Source: Gemmobacter fulvus
Lineage (GTDB): Bacteria; Pseudomonadota; Alphaproteobacteria; Rhodobacterales; Rhodobacteraceae
Assembly: GCF_018798885.1 (NCBI RefSeq)
Contig: NZ_CP076361.1
Coordinates: 744,001 to 808,000, forward strand
Reading direction: 5' to 3'
DNA length: 64,000 nucleotides
Positions within the stretch are counted from its first letter, which is position 1. Each line of letters starts with the position of its first letter. The position numbers and the translations under genes are program-made. Below are positions 1-8,255 of this stretch, piece after piece. The notes under the pieces were generated by a model, which did not search any database, was not told the origin of the DNA, and saw only the letters and a program-made list of their open reading frames with translations.

Positions 1-141
1 CACGCGCTGGAAACCCGCCCGAAAGGCGCGCGCCCCTCGCTGGAGGATATCTCGGGTCAGTTGGGGGCGTTTTCTTCGGCCTCGGATGGCACTGGTGACG
101 ATAGCGGGGCACCGCGCCGCGAACGCCGTCGCGGGCGGTAA
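1..141 (+). CDS. C-terminal fragment of an unidentified protein
   Basis: An open frame enters from the left edge and ends at TAA 139-141, leaving the last 46 codons. The visible tail has a short ordered-looking stretch (ARPSLEDISGQLGAF), then a Ser/Gly/Asp-rich linker and a strongly basic end (RRERRRGR). I do not recognise the family. The basic tail could suit a nucleic-acid-binding or ribosome-associated protein, but that is only inference. A strong bidirectional hairpin terminator follows, supporting this as a genuine gene end. Confidence 0.55.
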   Translation, partial: HALETRPKGARPSLEDISGQLGAFSSASDGTGDDSGAPRRERRRGR

Positions 142-158
142 CTCTCTGATCTGAAAAC

Positions 159-190
159 GGGGCGCGGGACAAATCTCCCGCGCCCCTTTT
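159..190. terminator. Bidirectional intrinsic terminator
   Basis: A perfect 11-bp GC-rich stem (159-169 with 176-186, loop CAAATC) is followed by TTTT at 187-190 on the plus strand. AAAA at 154-157 gives a U-tract on the minus strand. It lies between two convergent genes and can stop transcription from both sides. Confidence 0.85.
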
Positions 191-192
191 GG

Positions 193-1764
193 TTATTTGC
201 GGGTGATGCGCCCGTCCACGAAGGGCGTATACGGTGCGTTTGCCGCCAGATACTCGGCCGTCACATCCGCCAGATCCGGGCCGAAGTCATAGGCATTCCT
301 GGCGTCGACAAACATCTTGAACCCGTCGCCGCCGCCCCGGACATAGTTGTTGGACACGGCAAGATACTCTTTCGCCGGGTCCAGCGGCACGAAGGCCCCG
401 CCCTCTTGCACCATCACGTCGGAAATCCGGCTGCCCACCGCCGCTGCAGGATCAAAGCTGTATTTCAGCCCCGCCACCTGCGCGAACCGCCCGGCGTTTT
501 CCTCGATCTGGCTGACGCCGTTTTCCAGCGCGGCCTGCACCTGCGCGCCGGTGACGGTAAAGGTGGACAGCGTGTTCTGGAACGGCAGCACCGTCAGCAC
601 CTCGCCCATGGTCACCGGCCCCGCGTCGATCGAGGCGCGCAGGCCGCCGCCATTGGTCAGCGCGATGGTCACACCCTGATCCTTGACGCGGGCCAGCATT
701 GCCTCGGCCACCAGCGTGCCCATCGCACATTCCTGGACCCGGCAGGTTTCGCGCGATCCGTCGATGGCATCGGTGGTTTCGGCCACCACCTTCTGCCGGA
801 TCTCTTCCAGCGGTTTGGCCAGATCCGCGATCCGTGCCACCGTTTCGGCATCTTCGGCCACGGCGGCATCCATGATCAGCGGCTCGCCCACCGCCGAGAC
901 CACTTCGCCCGCGTCGTTGAAGGTCACGTTCAACTCGCCCAGAAACTTGCCATAGGCATAGGCCGAAACGATGGCCACCTGCCCCACCATGGTCGGATAA
1001 GGGCCTTCGGCATCCTCGCCGCTGTTGGACAGATAGGTGTTGGTATGGCCGCCGACGATCACATCCACGCCGGTCGTCTCTGCGGCCACCCGCTTGTCGA
1101 CGCCATAGCCGGAATGGCTCAGCACGATGATCTTGTTGACGCCTTCGGCAGTCAGCCGGTCCACCTCGGCCTGCACCGCCCCGACCGGATCGGTGAAGAT
1201 GATGTTCTTGCCGGGGCTGGCCAGTTCATCGGTATCCTGCGGCGTCAGCCCGATCAGGCCAAGCTTTTCGCCGCCCCGCTCGATCACCACCGATTTCGCC
1301 AGCTTGTCCTTCAACAGCGGCTCGCCCGACACATCGGCATTGGACATCAGCACCGGAAACTGCACCGCGTCCATGAAGCCGCGCAGCACCTCTGGCCCGT
1401 CGTCGAATTCGTGGTTGCCCACGGTCATCGCATCATAGCCCAGCTTGTTCATGAACTCGGCCGACATCGCGCCCTTGTAATAGGTGTAGAATAACGTGCC
1501 CTGAAACTGGTCGCCGCCATCCACCAGAATGGAGTTGTTCGACCGCGCCCGCGCCTCGGCCAGCGCACTGACCAGCCGGGCGGTGCCGCCGAAACATTCG
1601 CCCTTGCCGCTTTCTTCGGCGGAACAGCCGCTGTCGAACTTGTTGATCGGCTCGAAGCGCGCGTGGAAATCATTGGTGTGCAGAATGGTCAGCGCATAGT
1701 CCGCCGCCGCCGCCCCGCTCAGCAAGGCAAGGGCTGCCGCCGATTGCAACAAACGTGCGATCAT
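193..1764 (-). CDS. Periplasmic 5'-nucleotidase / metallophosphoesterase (UshA family)
   Basis: This 523-aa protein would dephosphorylate extracytoplasmic nucleotides or sugar nucleotides. Residues 1-21 form a signal peptide ending in AAA-like small residues. The N-terminal metallophosphoesterase domain shows HTNDFH (29-34), GGDQ (83-86), GNHEFD (116-121), a later SHSG and GGHTN, which are the dinuclear metal ligands of the family. The C-terminal 5'-nucleotidase domain contains TNGGGLRA and NNYVRGGGDG. The ATG at 1764 is preferred over in-frame upstream starts because GGGAG sits just upstream and the signal peptide begins there. UshA-type versus a 2',3'-cyclic phosphodiesterase cannot be separated by eye. 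Confidence 0.9.
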   Translation of the reverse strand: MIARLLQSAAALALLSGAAAADYALTILHTNDFHARFEPINKFDSGCSAEESGKGECFGGTARLVSALAEARARSNNSILVDGGDQFQGTLFYTYYKGAMSAEFMNKLGYDAMTVGNHEFDDGPEVLRGFMDAVQFPVLMSNADVSGEPLLKDKLAKSVVIERGGEKLGLIGLTPQDTDELASPGKNIIFTDPVGAVQAEVDRLTAEGVNKIIVLSHSGYGVDKRVAAETTGVDVIVGGHTNTYLSNSGEDAEGPYPTMVGQVAIVSAYAYGKFLGELNVTFNDAGEVVSAVGEPLIMDAAVAEDAETVARIADLAKPLEEIRQKVVAETTDAIDGSRETCRVQECAMGTLVAEAMLARVKDQGVTIALTNGGGLRASIDAGPVTMGEVLTVLPFQNTLSTFTVTGAQVQAALENGVSQIEENAGRFAQVAGLKYSFDPAAAVGSRISDVMVQEGGAFVPLDPAKEYLAVSNNYVRGGGDGFKMFVDARNAYDFGPDLADVTAEYLAANAPYTPFVDGRITRK

Positions 1765-1927
1765 CTGAAAACTCCCTTTCTGGTTGATCCTGCCAGAGTG
1801 CGGCGCGCCGCCGCACCTGTCAAAGACAGGCTGGTGCCCTGTCGTAACGTCAGTGTGACCTTGCGCAATCTTCCGCCGATCCTCGCAAACCATTGACCAA
1901 AACGCTTGCACGGTGCATGGAAGCCTC

Positions 1928-2266
1928 ATGCTGATCTATAAGATCTTCCGCCGCCCCGAATGGGATGCGTTCCGCGCCGCTGGGGAAACCGAGGGCGCCC
2001 CGATTGATGTGGCCGATGGCTACATCCATTTTTCCACCGCAGCACAGGTCACCGAAACGGCCGCGAAATGGTTCGCCACCGAAAGTGATCTGGTGCTGGT
2101 CGCCGTGCGCTCTGCCCCGCTGGGCAGCGCACTGAAATGGGAGGCGTCGCGCGGCGGGGCCTTGTTCCCGCATCTTTATCGCCGCCTGCACATGGCCGAT
2201 GTGGTCTGGGACAAATCCCTGCCGCTTGGCGTCAGCGGCCATATCTTCCCCGAGGGCGTGATTTGA
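1928..2266 (+). CDS. DUF952 family protein
   Basis: This 112-aa protein begins MLIYKIF and carries the DUF952 hallmarks GYIHFS and a later [10 protein letters not shown]. The family is small, cytosolic and of unknown biochemical role. The ATG at 1928 is chosen because it gives the canonical family N-terminus and has GGAAG at 1919-1923; a GTG at 1913 would add five residues. Its TGA overlaps the TTG start of pyrD, so the two are probably translationally coupled. Confidence 0.8.
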   Translation: MLIYKIFRRPEWDAFRAAGETEGAPIDVADGYIHFSTAAQVTETAAKWFATESDLVLVAVRSAPLGSALKWEASRGGALFPHLYRRLHMADVVWDKSLPLGVSGHIFPEGVI

Positions 2267-3324
2267 GCCTGACTGAATCTCTGGGCCTGTGGGCCCTGCA
2301 CAAATGTGATCCCGAGCGGGCGCATGGCCTGTCGCTGGCGGCGCTGCGCGCCGGGCTGGTGCCGCTGCCGGGGGTGATCACCTCGCCGCGTCTGGCCTGC
2401 ACGCTAGCCGGGATGGCGCTGCCCAACCCGGTGGGCCTTGCCGCAGGTTTTGACAAGAACGCCGTGGCGCTTGGCCCGCTGATGCGGTCGGGCTTCGGTT
2501 TTCTGGAGGTGGGGGCCGCGACGCCGCGCCCCCAGCCGGGCAATCCGCAGCCGCGGCTGTTCCGCCTGACCGAAGACCGCGCGGCGATCAACCGCTTCGG
2601 CTTCAACAACGAAGGGGCCTGTGCGATTTCGGCCCGGCTGGCGCTGCGCCCGAAAGGCCCGGTGCCGGTGGGGCTGAACCTTGGGGCCAACAAGGATTCG
2701 ACCGACCGCTCTGCCGATTTTGCCGAGGTGCTGGCCACCTGCGGCCCGCATATCGACTTTGCGACGGTCAATGTCAGCTCGCCCAATACCGAAAAGCTGC
2801 GCGATCTTCAGGGTCGCGCCGCGCTGACGGCGCTGCTGTCGCGGGTGATGGAGGTGCGCGCCGGGCTGGAGCGTCCGGTGCCGGTGTTCCTGAAGATCGC
2901 GCCTGATCTGACCGAAGCCGATCTGGCGGATGTGGCCGAAGTGGCGCTTGCCTCGGGCATTTCGGGCGTCATCACCACCAACACCACACTGTCCCGCGAA
3001 GGTTTGAAATCTGCACATAAAGGCGAAATGGGCGGGCTTTCGGGTGCGCCATTGTTCGAAAAGTCCACACGCGTTCTGGCGCGTCTGTCGCAGCTGACCG
3101 ATGGCAGGCTGCCGCTGATCGGGGTCGGCGGCATTTCTGACGCCGATCAGGCCTGGCAAAAGATCCGGGCCGGGGCTTCGGTTGTGCAGATCTATACCGC
3201 CATGGTCTATCAGGGCCTGTCGCTGGCCGCCCGCATCGTCGAGGGGCTGGAGGCGATTGCGGCGCGGGAAGGCTTTGCCACGGTCAGCGATGCCACCGGC
3301 ACCGGCCGGGGCGACTGGCTGTAA
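2263..3324 (+). CDS. pyrD: Dihydroorotate dehydrogenase (quinone), class 2
   Basis: The enzyme oxidises dihydroorotate to orotate at the membrane with quinone as acceptor, the fourth step of pyrimidine synthesis. The 353-aa sequence has the N-terminal membrane-associating extension of class 2, then GLAAGFDKN (58-66), [31 protein letters not shown] (catalytic serine region), KIAPDLT, TTNTT, SGAPLF and the FMN phosphate-binding GVGGI. Translation most likely starts at TTG 2263, which overlaps the TGA of the DUF952 gene and follows a GAGGG ribosome site. No ATG lies at a sensible position. Confidence 0.93.
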   Translation: MSLTESLGLWALHKCDPERAHGLSLAALRAGLVPLPGVITSPRLACTLAGMALPNPVGLAAGFDKNAVALGPLMRSGFGFLEVGAATPRPQPGNPQPRLFRLTEDRAAINRFGFNNEGACAISARLALRPKGPVPVGLNLGANKDSTDRSADFAEVLATCGPHIDFATVNVSSPNTEKLRDLQGRAALTALLSRVMEVRAGLERPVPVFLKIAPDLTEADLADVAEVALASGISGVITTNTTLSREGLKSAHKGEMGGLSGAPLFEKSTRVLARLSQLTDGRLPLIGVGGISDADQAWQKIRAGASVVQIYTAMVYQGLSLAARIVEGLEAIAAREGFATVSDATGTGRGDWL

Positions 3325-3346
3325 GACGGCACATCAAGATCGGCCC

Positions 3347-3901
3347 TCAAGCCCTTCCAGATGTTGGAGAAAGCGTCAACGGATCTATGCCCATGCCGCG
3401 CAGGGCAGCGCCCCATTTGGTGCTATCCTGCGCGCCAAAGATCAGATCCTGCGCCGGGGTTGCGGTCAGCCAGTCATTGCGCGCGATTTCGGATTCAAGC
3501 TGCCCCGGCCCCCATCCGGCATAACCCAGCGCCAGCAGCGCATCGCGCGGCCCGGCCCCCAGCGCCAGCGCTTGCAGAATATCAAGCGTGGCGGTCATGC
3601 CATAGCCGCCCGCCACCTCCATCGTGCCGCCTTGGGCATGGTAATCGCCGGAATGCAGCACAAAGCCGCGCCCCCGCTCCACCGGCCCGCCCAGATGCAC
3701 GCGGATGTCACGGCCCTGCGGCGCGCGCGGAATCTCCAGATGCTCCAGCAGGCCGGAAAAGCTCAGCTCCGTCGAGGGCTTGTTGATGATCAGCCCCATC
3801 GCCCCCTCGGGCGAATGGGCACAGATCAGAATCACGCTTTTTTCAAAGCGCGGGTCGCCCATGCCGGGCATGGAAATGAGGATCGAGCCGCCAAGGTCCA
3901 T
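3347..3901 (-). CDS. YqgE/AlgH family protein (UPF0301)
   Basis: This 184-aa protein has the standard length and conserved blocks of the UPF0301 family: an N-terminal GSILISMPGM, then FEKSVI, GAMGLIINKP, LGGPV and GYAGWGPGQLE. The family takes its name from AlgH of Pseudomonas, and its molecular function is unsettled. The ATG at 3901 is chosen because AAGGAG lies six bases upstream; an in-frame ATG at 3916 overlaps that ribosome site. It lies convergent to pyrD and divergent from the DsbD-like gene. Confidence 0.88.
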   Translation of the reverse strand: MDLGGSILISMPGMGDPRFEKSVILICAHSPEGAMGLIINKPSTELSFSGLLEHLEIPRAPQGRDIRVHLGGPVERGRGFVLHSGDYHAQGGTMEVAGGYGMTATLDILQALALGAGPRDALLALGYAGWGPGQLESEIARNDWLTATPAQDLIFGAQDSTKWGAALRGMGIDPLTLSPTSGRA

Positions 3902-4054
3902 GTTGCGCTCCTTCATGGGGCAAATATGGCATGGGTCAAATATGGCGTGGCGGGCGCTGCGCCTCAAGGGCAGGCGTGCAACATCACGAAACCGCAGGCG
4001 GCGCTTCGCTTGAATGTGATTTTGCATTTCCGCCCATCTGCCTATTTTGCAGCC

Positions 4055-4861
4055 ATGACCCGATATTTGCTTGCCCTTCTTCTGCTGCCCCTGCCCGTCA
4101 CCGCGCAACCTGTGACTCAGGCCGATGTGTTACAGGCCGAACTGCGCTCCGGTTGGCGCGCGGCGGATGGCAGCCATGTGGCGGCGCTGCATCTGCAACT
4201 GGCGCCAGAGTGGAAAACCTATTGGCGCGCGCCGGGCGATGCGGGCATCCCGCCGGAGTTTGACTGGACCGGATCGGAAAATCTGGGCCAGATCACCGTG
4301 CATTGGCCGCGCCCCGATGTGTTCGATTTTCAGGGGATGCAGACGATCGGCTACAAGCAGGATGTGGTGCTGCCGCTGACCGTGACGCCGCTGGACCCGT
4401 CGCGGCCGGTGATTCTTCGCACCTCTGTGTCAATGGGCGTGTGCAAGGACATCTGCATGCCCGCCAGCCTGACCCTGTCTGCCGATCTGGCCGATCAGGG
4501 CGCGCCCGATGCGCTGATTTCGGCGGCACTCGCGGATCAGCCGAAGGTCGGCCTTGCCGCCGGGCTGACCGCGATTTCCTGTGATCTGACGCCGCTCAAG
4601 GATGGCACCCGCGTCACCGCCCGCCTGATGCTGCCGACCGAGATCGGTGCCGAAACCGTGGTGATGGAGCCGGACGCGCCAGTCTGGGTATCGGACAGCA
4701 TGGTCAGCCGCGACGGCGCGGTGCTGACCGCGATTGCCGATATGGTGCCCTCGCCCGGCACCGATTTCACGCTGGATCCGGCCAGCCTGCGCCTGACCGT
4801 GCTGGCGGGCGATCAGGCGATGGAGGTCACGGGCTGTCCGCTGCGCCAAGCGTCGCGCTGA
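4055..4861 (+). CDS. Stand-alone DsbD alpha-like periplasmic protein
   Basis: This 268-aa protein has a signal peptide (about residues 1-18, ending VTAQ) and a region matching the N-terminal DsbD/DsbC-corrector domain, with EWKTYWRAPGDAGIPP and a CxxxC motif in SMGVCKDICMP. DsbD alpha domains relay electrons in the periplasm from a membrane reductase to disulfide isomerases or cytochrome-maturation proteins. The membrane and thioredoxin domains of full DsbD are absent, so a CcdA-like partner elsewhere is expected. Extra cysteines occur at AISCDL and TGCPL. The last 35 bases overlap coaBC convergently. Confidence 0.75.
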   Translation: MTRYLLALLLLPLPVTAQPVTQADVLQAELRSGWRAADGSHVAALHLQLAPEWKTYWRAPGDAGIPPEFDWTGSENLGQITVHWPRPDVFDFQGMQTIGYKQDVVLPLTVTPLDPSRPVILRTSVSMGVCKDICMPASLTLSADLADQGAPDALISAALADQPKVGLAAGLTAISCDLTPLKDGTRVTARLMLPTEIGAETVVMEPDAPVWVSDSMVSRDGAVLTAIADMVPSPGTDFTLDPASLRLTVLAGDQAMEVTGCPLRQASR

Positions 4862-6038
4862 TCCGGGCGGCAAGCTGCCGCGCCACCGCATCCTTGCCCA
4901 TGCGCGGCCAGTGCTCTGCCCCCTCGGCGGTGATCAGCGTCACCGCATTTTCGCTGCCGCCCATGATGCCGGTGGCCGGGCTGACATCATTCGCCACGAT
5001 CCAGTCACAGCCTTTGCGGGCACGTTTCGCCGTGGCATGGGCCTCGACCTGTTCGGTTTCGGCGGCAAACCCCACCACCAGCGCCGGGCGCCCCACCGCC
5101 ATCCGTGATACGGTTGCCAGAATGTCGGGGTTTTCGGCAAATGACAGCGCCGGGGCCTGACCGCTGCCATCCTTCTTCATCTTCTGCCCTGCCGCATTGG
5201 CCACCCGCCAATCGGCCACAGCGGCGGCAAACACCGCCACATCGGCGGGCAGCGCGGCCTGCACCGCCACCAGCATCTGTTGCGCCGTCTCCACCCGCAC
5301 CACCGTCACGCCTGCGGGCGGCGGCACGCTGGCCGGGCCGGTCACAAAGGTGACATTGGCCCCCAGATCGCGCAAGGCGATGGCCAGCGCCGTGCCCTGC
5401 GCCCCGGAGGAGCGGTTGGCGATATAACGCACCGGGTCGATCGGTTCATGCGTCGGGCCAGAGGTCACCAGCACATGCCGCCCGGCCAGCGGCCCCTGCG
5501 TCAGTGCCCCCTGCACCGCCGCCACGATCTCCAGCGGTTCGGCCATGCGGCCCGGACCGAATTCGCCGCAGGCCATATCGCCGTCATTGGGGCCGACAAA
5601 CAGCACGTCATCGGCGCGCAGTTGGGCAAGGTTGCGTTGTGTCGCGGCATGGGTCCACATGCGCACATTCATCGCCGGGGCGACCAGAACGCGGGTGTCG
5701 GTCGCCAGCAACAGGGTCGAGGCCAGATCATCCGCCCGCCCCTGCGCCATCTTTGCCAGAAGATCCGCCGTCGCCGGGGCCACCACGATCAGATCCGCCA
5801 CCCGGCTGAGCTGGATATGGCCCATTTCGGCCTCGGCGGTCAGATCGAACAGATCGGAATGCACCGTCTCACCGGCCAGTGCGGCCACCGACAACGGAGT
5901 GACAAATTCCGCAGCCGCCCGCGTCATCACCGGCGTCACCGAAGCGCCGCGTTCGCGCAGCCGACGGATCAGATCAAGCGCCTTGTAGGCGGCAATGCCA
6001 CCACCGATGATCAACAGAATACGCTTGCCCGCCAGCAT
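4827..6038 (-). CDS. coaBC: Bifunctional CoaBC: phosphopantothenoylcysteine decarboxylase/synthetase
   Basis: The protein makes 4'-phosphopantetheine from 4'-phosphopantothenate and cysteine in coenzyme A synthesis. The 403 residues show the FMN-dependent CoaC half (GGGIAAYK at 12-19, catalytic His74 in MGHIQLSR, PAMNVRMW, DMACGEFGPGRM) and then the CoaB half (SGPTHEPIDPVRYI, NRSSG, AAVADWR, KMKKDGSG). The ATG at 6038 has AGAGGG upstream. Its 3' end runs 35 bases into the convergent DsbD-like gene with no terminator between them. Confidence 0.95.
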   Translation of the reverse strand: MLAGKRILLIIGGGIAAYKALDLIRRLRERGASVTPVMTRAAAEFVTPLSVAALAGETVHSDLFDLTAEAEMGHIQLSRVADLIVVAPATADLLAKMAQGRADDLASTLLLATDTRVLVAPAMNVRMWTHAATQRNLAQLRADDVLFVGPNDGDMACGEFGPGRMAEPLEIVAAVQGALTQGPLAGRHVLVTSGPTHEPIDPVRYIANRSSGAQGTALAIALRDLGANVTFVTGPASVPPPAGVTVVRVETAQQMLVAVQAALPADVAVFAAAVADWRVANAAGQKMKKDGSGQAPALSFAENPDILATVSRMAVGRPALVVGFAAETEQVEAHATAKRARKGCDWIVANDVSPATGIMGGSENAVTLITAEGAEHWPRMGKDAVARQLAARISATLGAADSP

Positions 6039-6119
6039 GACACCCTCTTTGCAACCTGTCACAGGTGTAAGGGCCGGACTGCGGCAACGCAACGCCCCGC
6101 CCGCATTGCGGCGGGGGCG

Positions 6120-6995
6120 TTACAGGAAGTGCCGCACCTCGGGGGCCTGGGTTTCCAGATTGCGGCGCAGTTTGGTAAAGGCCGCGGCCTCCAGCTGTCG
6201 CACGCGTTCTTTCGACAGGCCAAGCTCGGTGCCCAGGCTTTCCAGTGTGCGCCCCTCGCCGCGCAGTTTGCGTTCGGTCACGATATAGCGTTCGCGCGGG
6301 TTCAGCCCGGCCATCGCCTGCACCAGCCAGCCGCGCAATTGCGCACCGTCATGGCTGCCCTCGACCTGTTCCGCCGCCTGTGGTCCATCATCCTCCAGCG
6401 CGTCGATCCATTCGCGGCCCTCATCTTCGGAGGATTGCGTGGCATTGAGCGAAAAGTCAGAGCCGGACAGCCGCCCCTCCATCATCTCCACATCCGCCAG
6501 CGGCACGCCCACTTCGGTGGCAATGCGGGCGCGCAGCTGGTGCTGGTCCAGCCGCTCTCCCGCCGCCTCAGCCTCGCGCTCCAGCTTGGCCTGCACCCGG
6601 CGCATGTTGAAAAACAGCGCCTTCTGGCTGCTGGTCGATCCGGTCCGCACCATCGACCAGTTGCGCATCACATAGTCCTGGATGCTCGCCTTGATCCACC
6701 ACACCGCATAGGTCGAAAAGCGCACACCGCGATCCGGGTCGAACTTGTCGGCGGCCTTCATCAACCCCAGTGACGCTTCTTGGATCAGATCGTTCATCGG
6801 TGCGCCATAACGGCGGAACTTGGCCGCCATCGAAATCGCCAGCCGCATATAGGCGGTGATCAGGCGGTGCAGCGCCACCTCGTCGCGCTGGTCGCGCCAG
6901 GCATAGGCCAGCCGCGCCTCGGTTTCCGCATCCAGCAATTCTGCCTTCATCGCTTGGCGTGACATGCGTTGATCGTTATATCCATCGAGCGCCAT
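6120..6995 (-). CDS. rpoH: RpoH-family sigma factor, probable RpoHII
   Basis: This 291-aa alternative sigma-32-type factor has region 2 (LIQEASLGLMKAADKFDP, then FSTYAVWWIKASIQDYV) and an RpoH-box-like stretch at about 122-133 (SSQKALFFNMRR). Region 4 ends in a helix-turn-helix (GLSKERVRQLE). A second RpoH lies at 51900-52796 and is closer to the classical heat-shock form (QKKLFFNLRK). In Rhodobacter the divergent paralogue RpoHII drives the photo-oxidative and thiol stress response, and the substitutions here fit it. GGGGAG precedes ATG 6995. A TGATCC promoter element lies upstream. The RpoHII assignment is inference. Confidence 0.85.
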   Translation of the reverse strand: MALDGYNDQRMSRQAMKAELLDAETEARLAYAWRDQRDEVALHRLITAYMRLAISMAAKFRRYGAPMNDLIQEASLGLMKAADKFDPDRGVRFSTYAVWWIKASIQDYVMRNWSMVRTGSTSSQKALFFNMRRVQAKLEREAEAAGERLDQHQLRARIATEVGVPLADVEMMEGRLSGSDFSLNATQSSEDEGREWIDALEDDGPQAAEQVEGSHDGAQLRGWLVQAMAGLNPRERYIVTERKLRGEGRTLESLGTELGLSKERVRQLEAAAFTKLRRNLETQAPEVRHFL

Positions 6996-7044
6996 GAGAC
7001 TCCCCATCTGCCTGTTGGCCGTCTGTCAGTCGGTGCTGTTGATC

Positions 7045-7074
7045 GGAATACGAGGCAAAGCCGTGGCTGGATCA
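7045..7074 (-). promoter_or_regulatory. Candidate ECF (RpoE-type) promoter of rpoHII
   Basis: On the minus strand TGATCC (7074-7069) is followed 18 bases later by TATTCC (7050-7045), about 50 bases ahead of the rpoH start. TGATCC is the -35 hallmark of the singlet-oxygen-responsive RpoE regulon in Rhodobacter, and rpoHII belongs to that regulon there. The -10 match is weak. The element lies over the GTG start of cobU on the other strand. Confidence 0.4.
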
Positions 7075-7626
7075 CTGAAAAATACCGAACGGCCAAAAGC
7101 TGACTCTTTACCACAGGTTTCAGTGGTGATCGGCGGGGCGCGTTCGGGCAAATCACGATTTGCTGAGGGCCTGCTGCGCCAGACAGCCCGCCCGCGCAGC
7201 TATATTGCCACGGCACAGGCCTGGGATGACGAGATGCGCGCCCGGATTTCGGCGCATCAAAGCGACCGGGGCGCGGATTGGCACACGCTGGAAGCGCCGC
7301 ATGATCTGTGCGGGGCCTTGGCGCAGATTCCGGCAGGCCATGTTGTGCTGCTGGATTGTGCGACGCTCTGGCTGACCAACCGGATGCTGGCCGAGGCCGA
7401 TCTGGAGACGGAAAGCGCCGCAATGATCGCCGCGCTGCAAAGCTGCGCCGCCCCGGTGGTGGTGGTGACGAACGAACTCGGCTGGTCCATCGTGCCGGAA
7501 AACGCGCTGGCGCGGCGTTTCCGCGATGCGCAGGGGCGGCTCAACCAGCAGCTTGCGGCAGCGGCAGGGCTGGTGGTCACCGTCATCGCGGGCCTGCCCC
7601 TTGTGCTGAAGGGCCGTCTGCCATGA
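7063..7626 (+). CDS. cobU: Adenosylcobinamide kinase / adenosylcobinamide-phosphate guanylyltransferase
   Basis: The enzyme (CobU/CobP) phosphorylates adenosylcobinamide and transfers GMP to it during nucleotide-loop assembly of cobalamin. The P-loop GGARSGKS is near the N-terminus, followed by YIATAQAWDDEM and HTLEAP, LLDCATLWLTN, VVTNELGWSIVPEN and RFRDAQGRLNQ, all typical blocks. The start is uncertain: GTG 7063 after a CGAGG-like site gives 187 aa, with other GTG codons just before the P-loop. Its TGA overlaps the ATG of the following phosphatase. No cobalamin riboswitch was seen upstream. Confidence 0.9.
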   Translation: MAGSLKNTERPKADSLPQVSVVIGGARSGKSRFAEGLLRQTARPRSYIATAQAWDDEMRARISAHQSDRGADWHTLEAPHDLCGALAQIPAGHVVLLDCATLWLTNRMLAEADLETESAAMIAALQSCAAPVVVVTNELGWSIVPENALARRFRDAQGRLNQQLAAAAGLVVTVIAGLPLVLKGRLP

Positions 7627-8183
7627 CCCGGCTGTGGCTGGTGCGCCATGGCCCCACCCATGCGCGCGAGATGATCGGCTGGACCGACCGCGCCGCCGAC
7701 CTGTCTGACCGCGCAAAGATCGCCCGGCTTGCCGCCGCCCTGCCCGGCGGGGCGCGGCTGGTGTCTTCGGATCTCAGCCGCGCGGTACAGACCGCCGACA
7801 CCCTGCCGGGCCAGCGCCTGCCCCATGACGCCCGGCTGCGCGAAATCCATTTCGGGGCCTGGGAAGGGCGGCGCTTTGCCGAAGTCGAGGCCGATACCCC
7901 CGATCTGATCCGCGCCTTCTGGGAACAGGCGGGCGACGTGGCGGCCCCCGGTGGCGAAAGCTGGAACGCCATGGCCGCGCGGGTCTGTCAGGCCGTCGAC
8001 GGGCTGTTGACGGGCGGCGACCTGATCATCGTGGCGCATTTCGGGCCGATCCTTGCCCTGCTGCAACGCGCGCAAGGCGTGGATGTGCAGACGGTTTTTG
8101 CCCAGAAGATCGAGCCTTTGTCCCTTACGCAGCTGCGCTTTGATGGCACATGGCAGGTTGGTCCGATCAATCACGATCCGTGA
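7623..8183 (+). CDS. Histidine phosphatase family protein, possible alpha-ribazole phosphatase
   Basis: This 186-aa phosphoglycerate-mutase-like phosphatase has the catalytic motif LVRHGPT at residues 6-12, SSDLSRAVQTA, the acid region LREIHFGAWEG and the second histidine in VAHFGP. The start overlaps the cobU stop (ATGA), implying co-translation. This context suggests a CobC-like role, removing the 5'-phosphate of alpha-ribazole or of cobalamin phosphate, but sequence alone cannot exclude another small phosphoester substrate. Confidence 0.8.
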   Translation: MTRLWLVRHGPTHAREMIGWTDRAADLSDRAKIARLAAALPGGARLVSSDLSRAVQTADTLPGQRLPHDARLREIHFGAWEGRRFAEVEADTPDLIRAFWEQAGDVAAPGGESWNAMAARVCQAVDGLLTGGDLIIVAHFGPILALLQRAQGVDVQTVFAQKIEPLSLTQLRFDGTWQVGPINHDP

Positions 8184-8255
8184 TGGATGTCCCGACAAAA
8201 CGCTGTTTTGCATTCCGGCGCCCGCCCGCTAGCCTGCGGTCAAAAGGAGTGTCCC

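Noticed and set aside
406-1494. Long plus-strand open frame opposite the 5'-nucleotidase
   Set aside because: It is rich in His/Arg/Gly as expected from the antisense of a high-GC gene, shows no motif and has no ribosome site.
6996-7062. Cobalamin riboswitch before cobU
   Set aside because: The leader is too short and no B12-box-like sequence is present.
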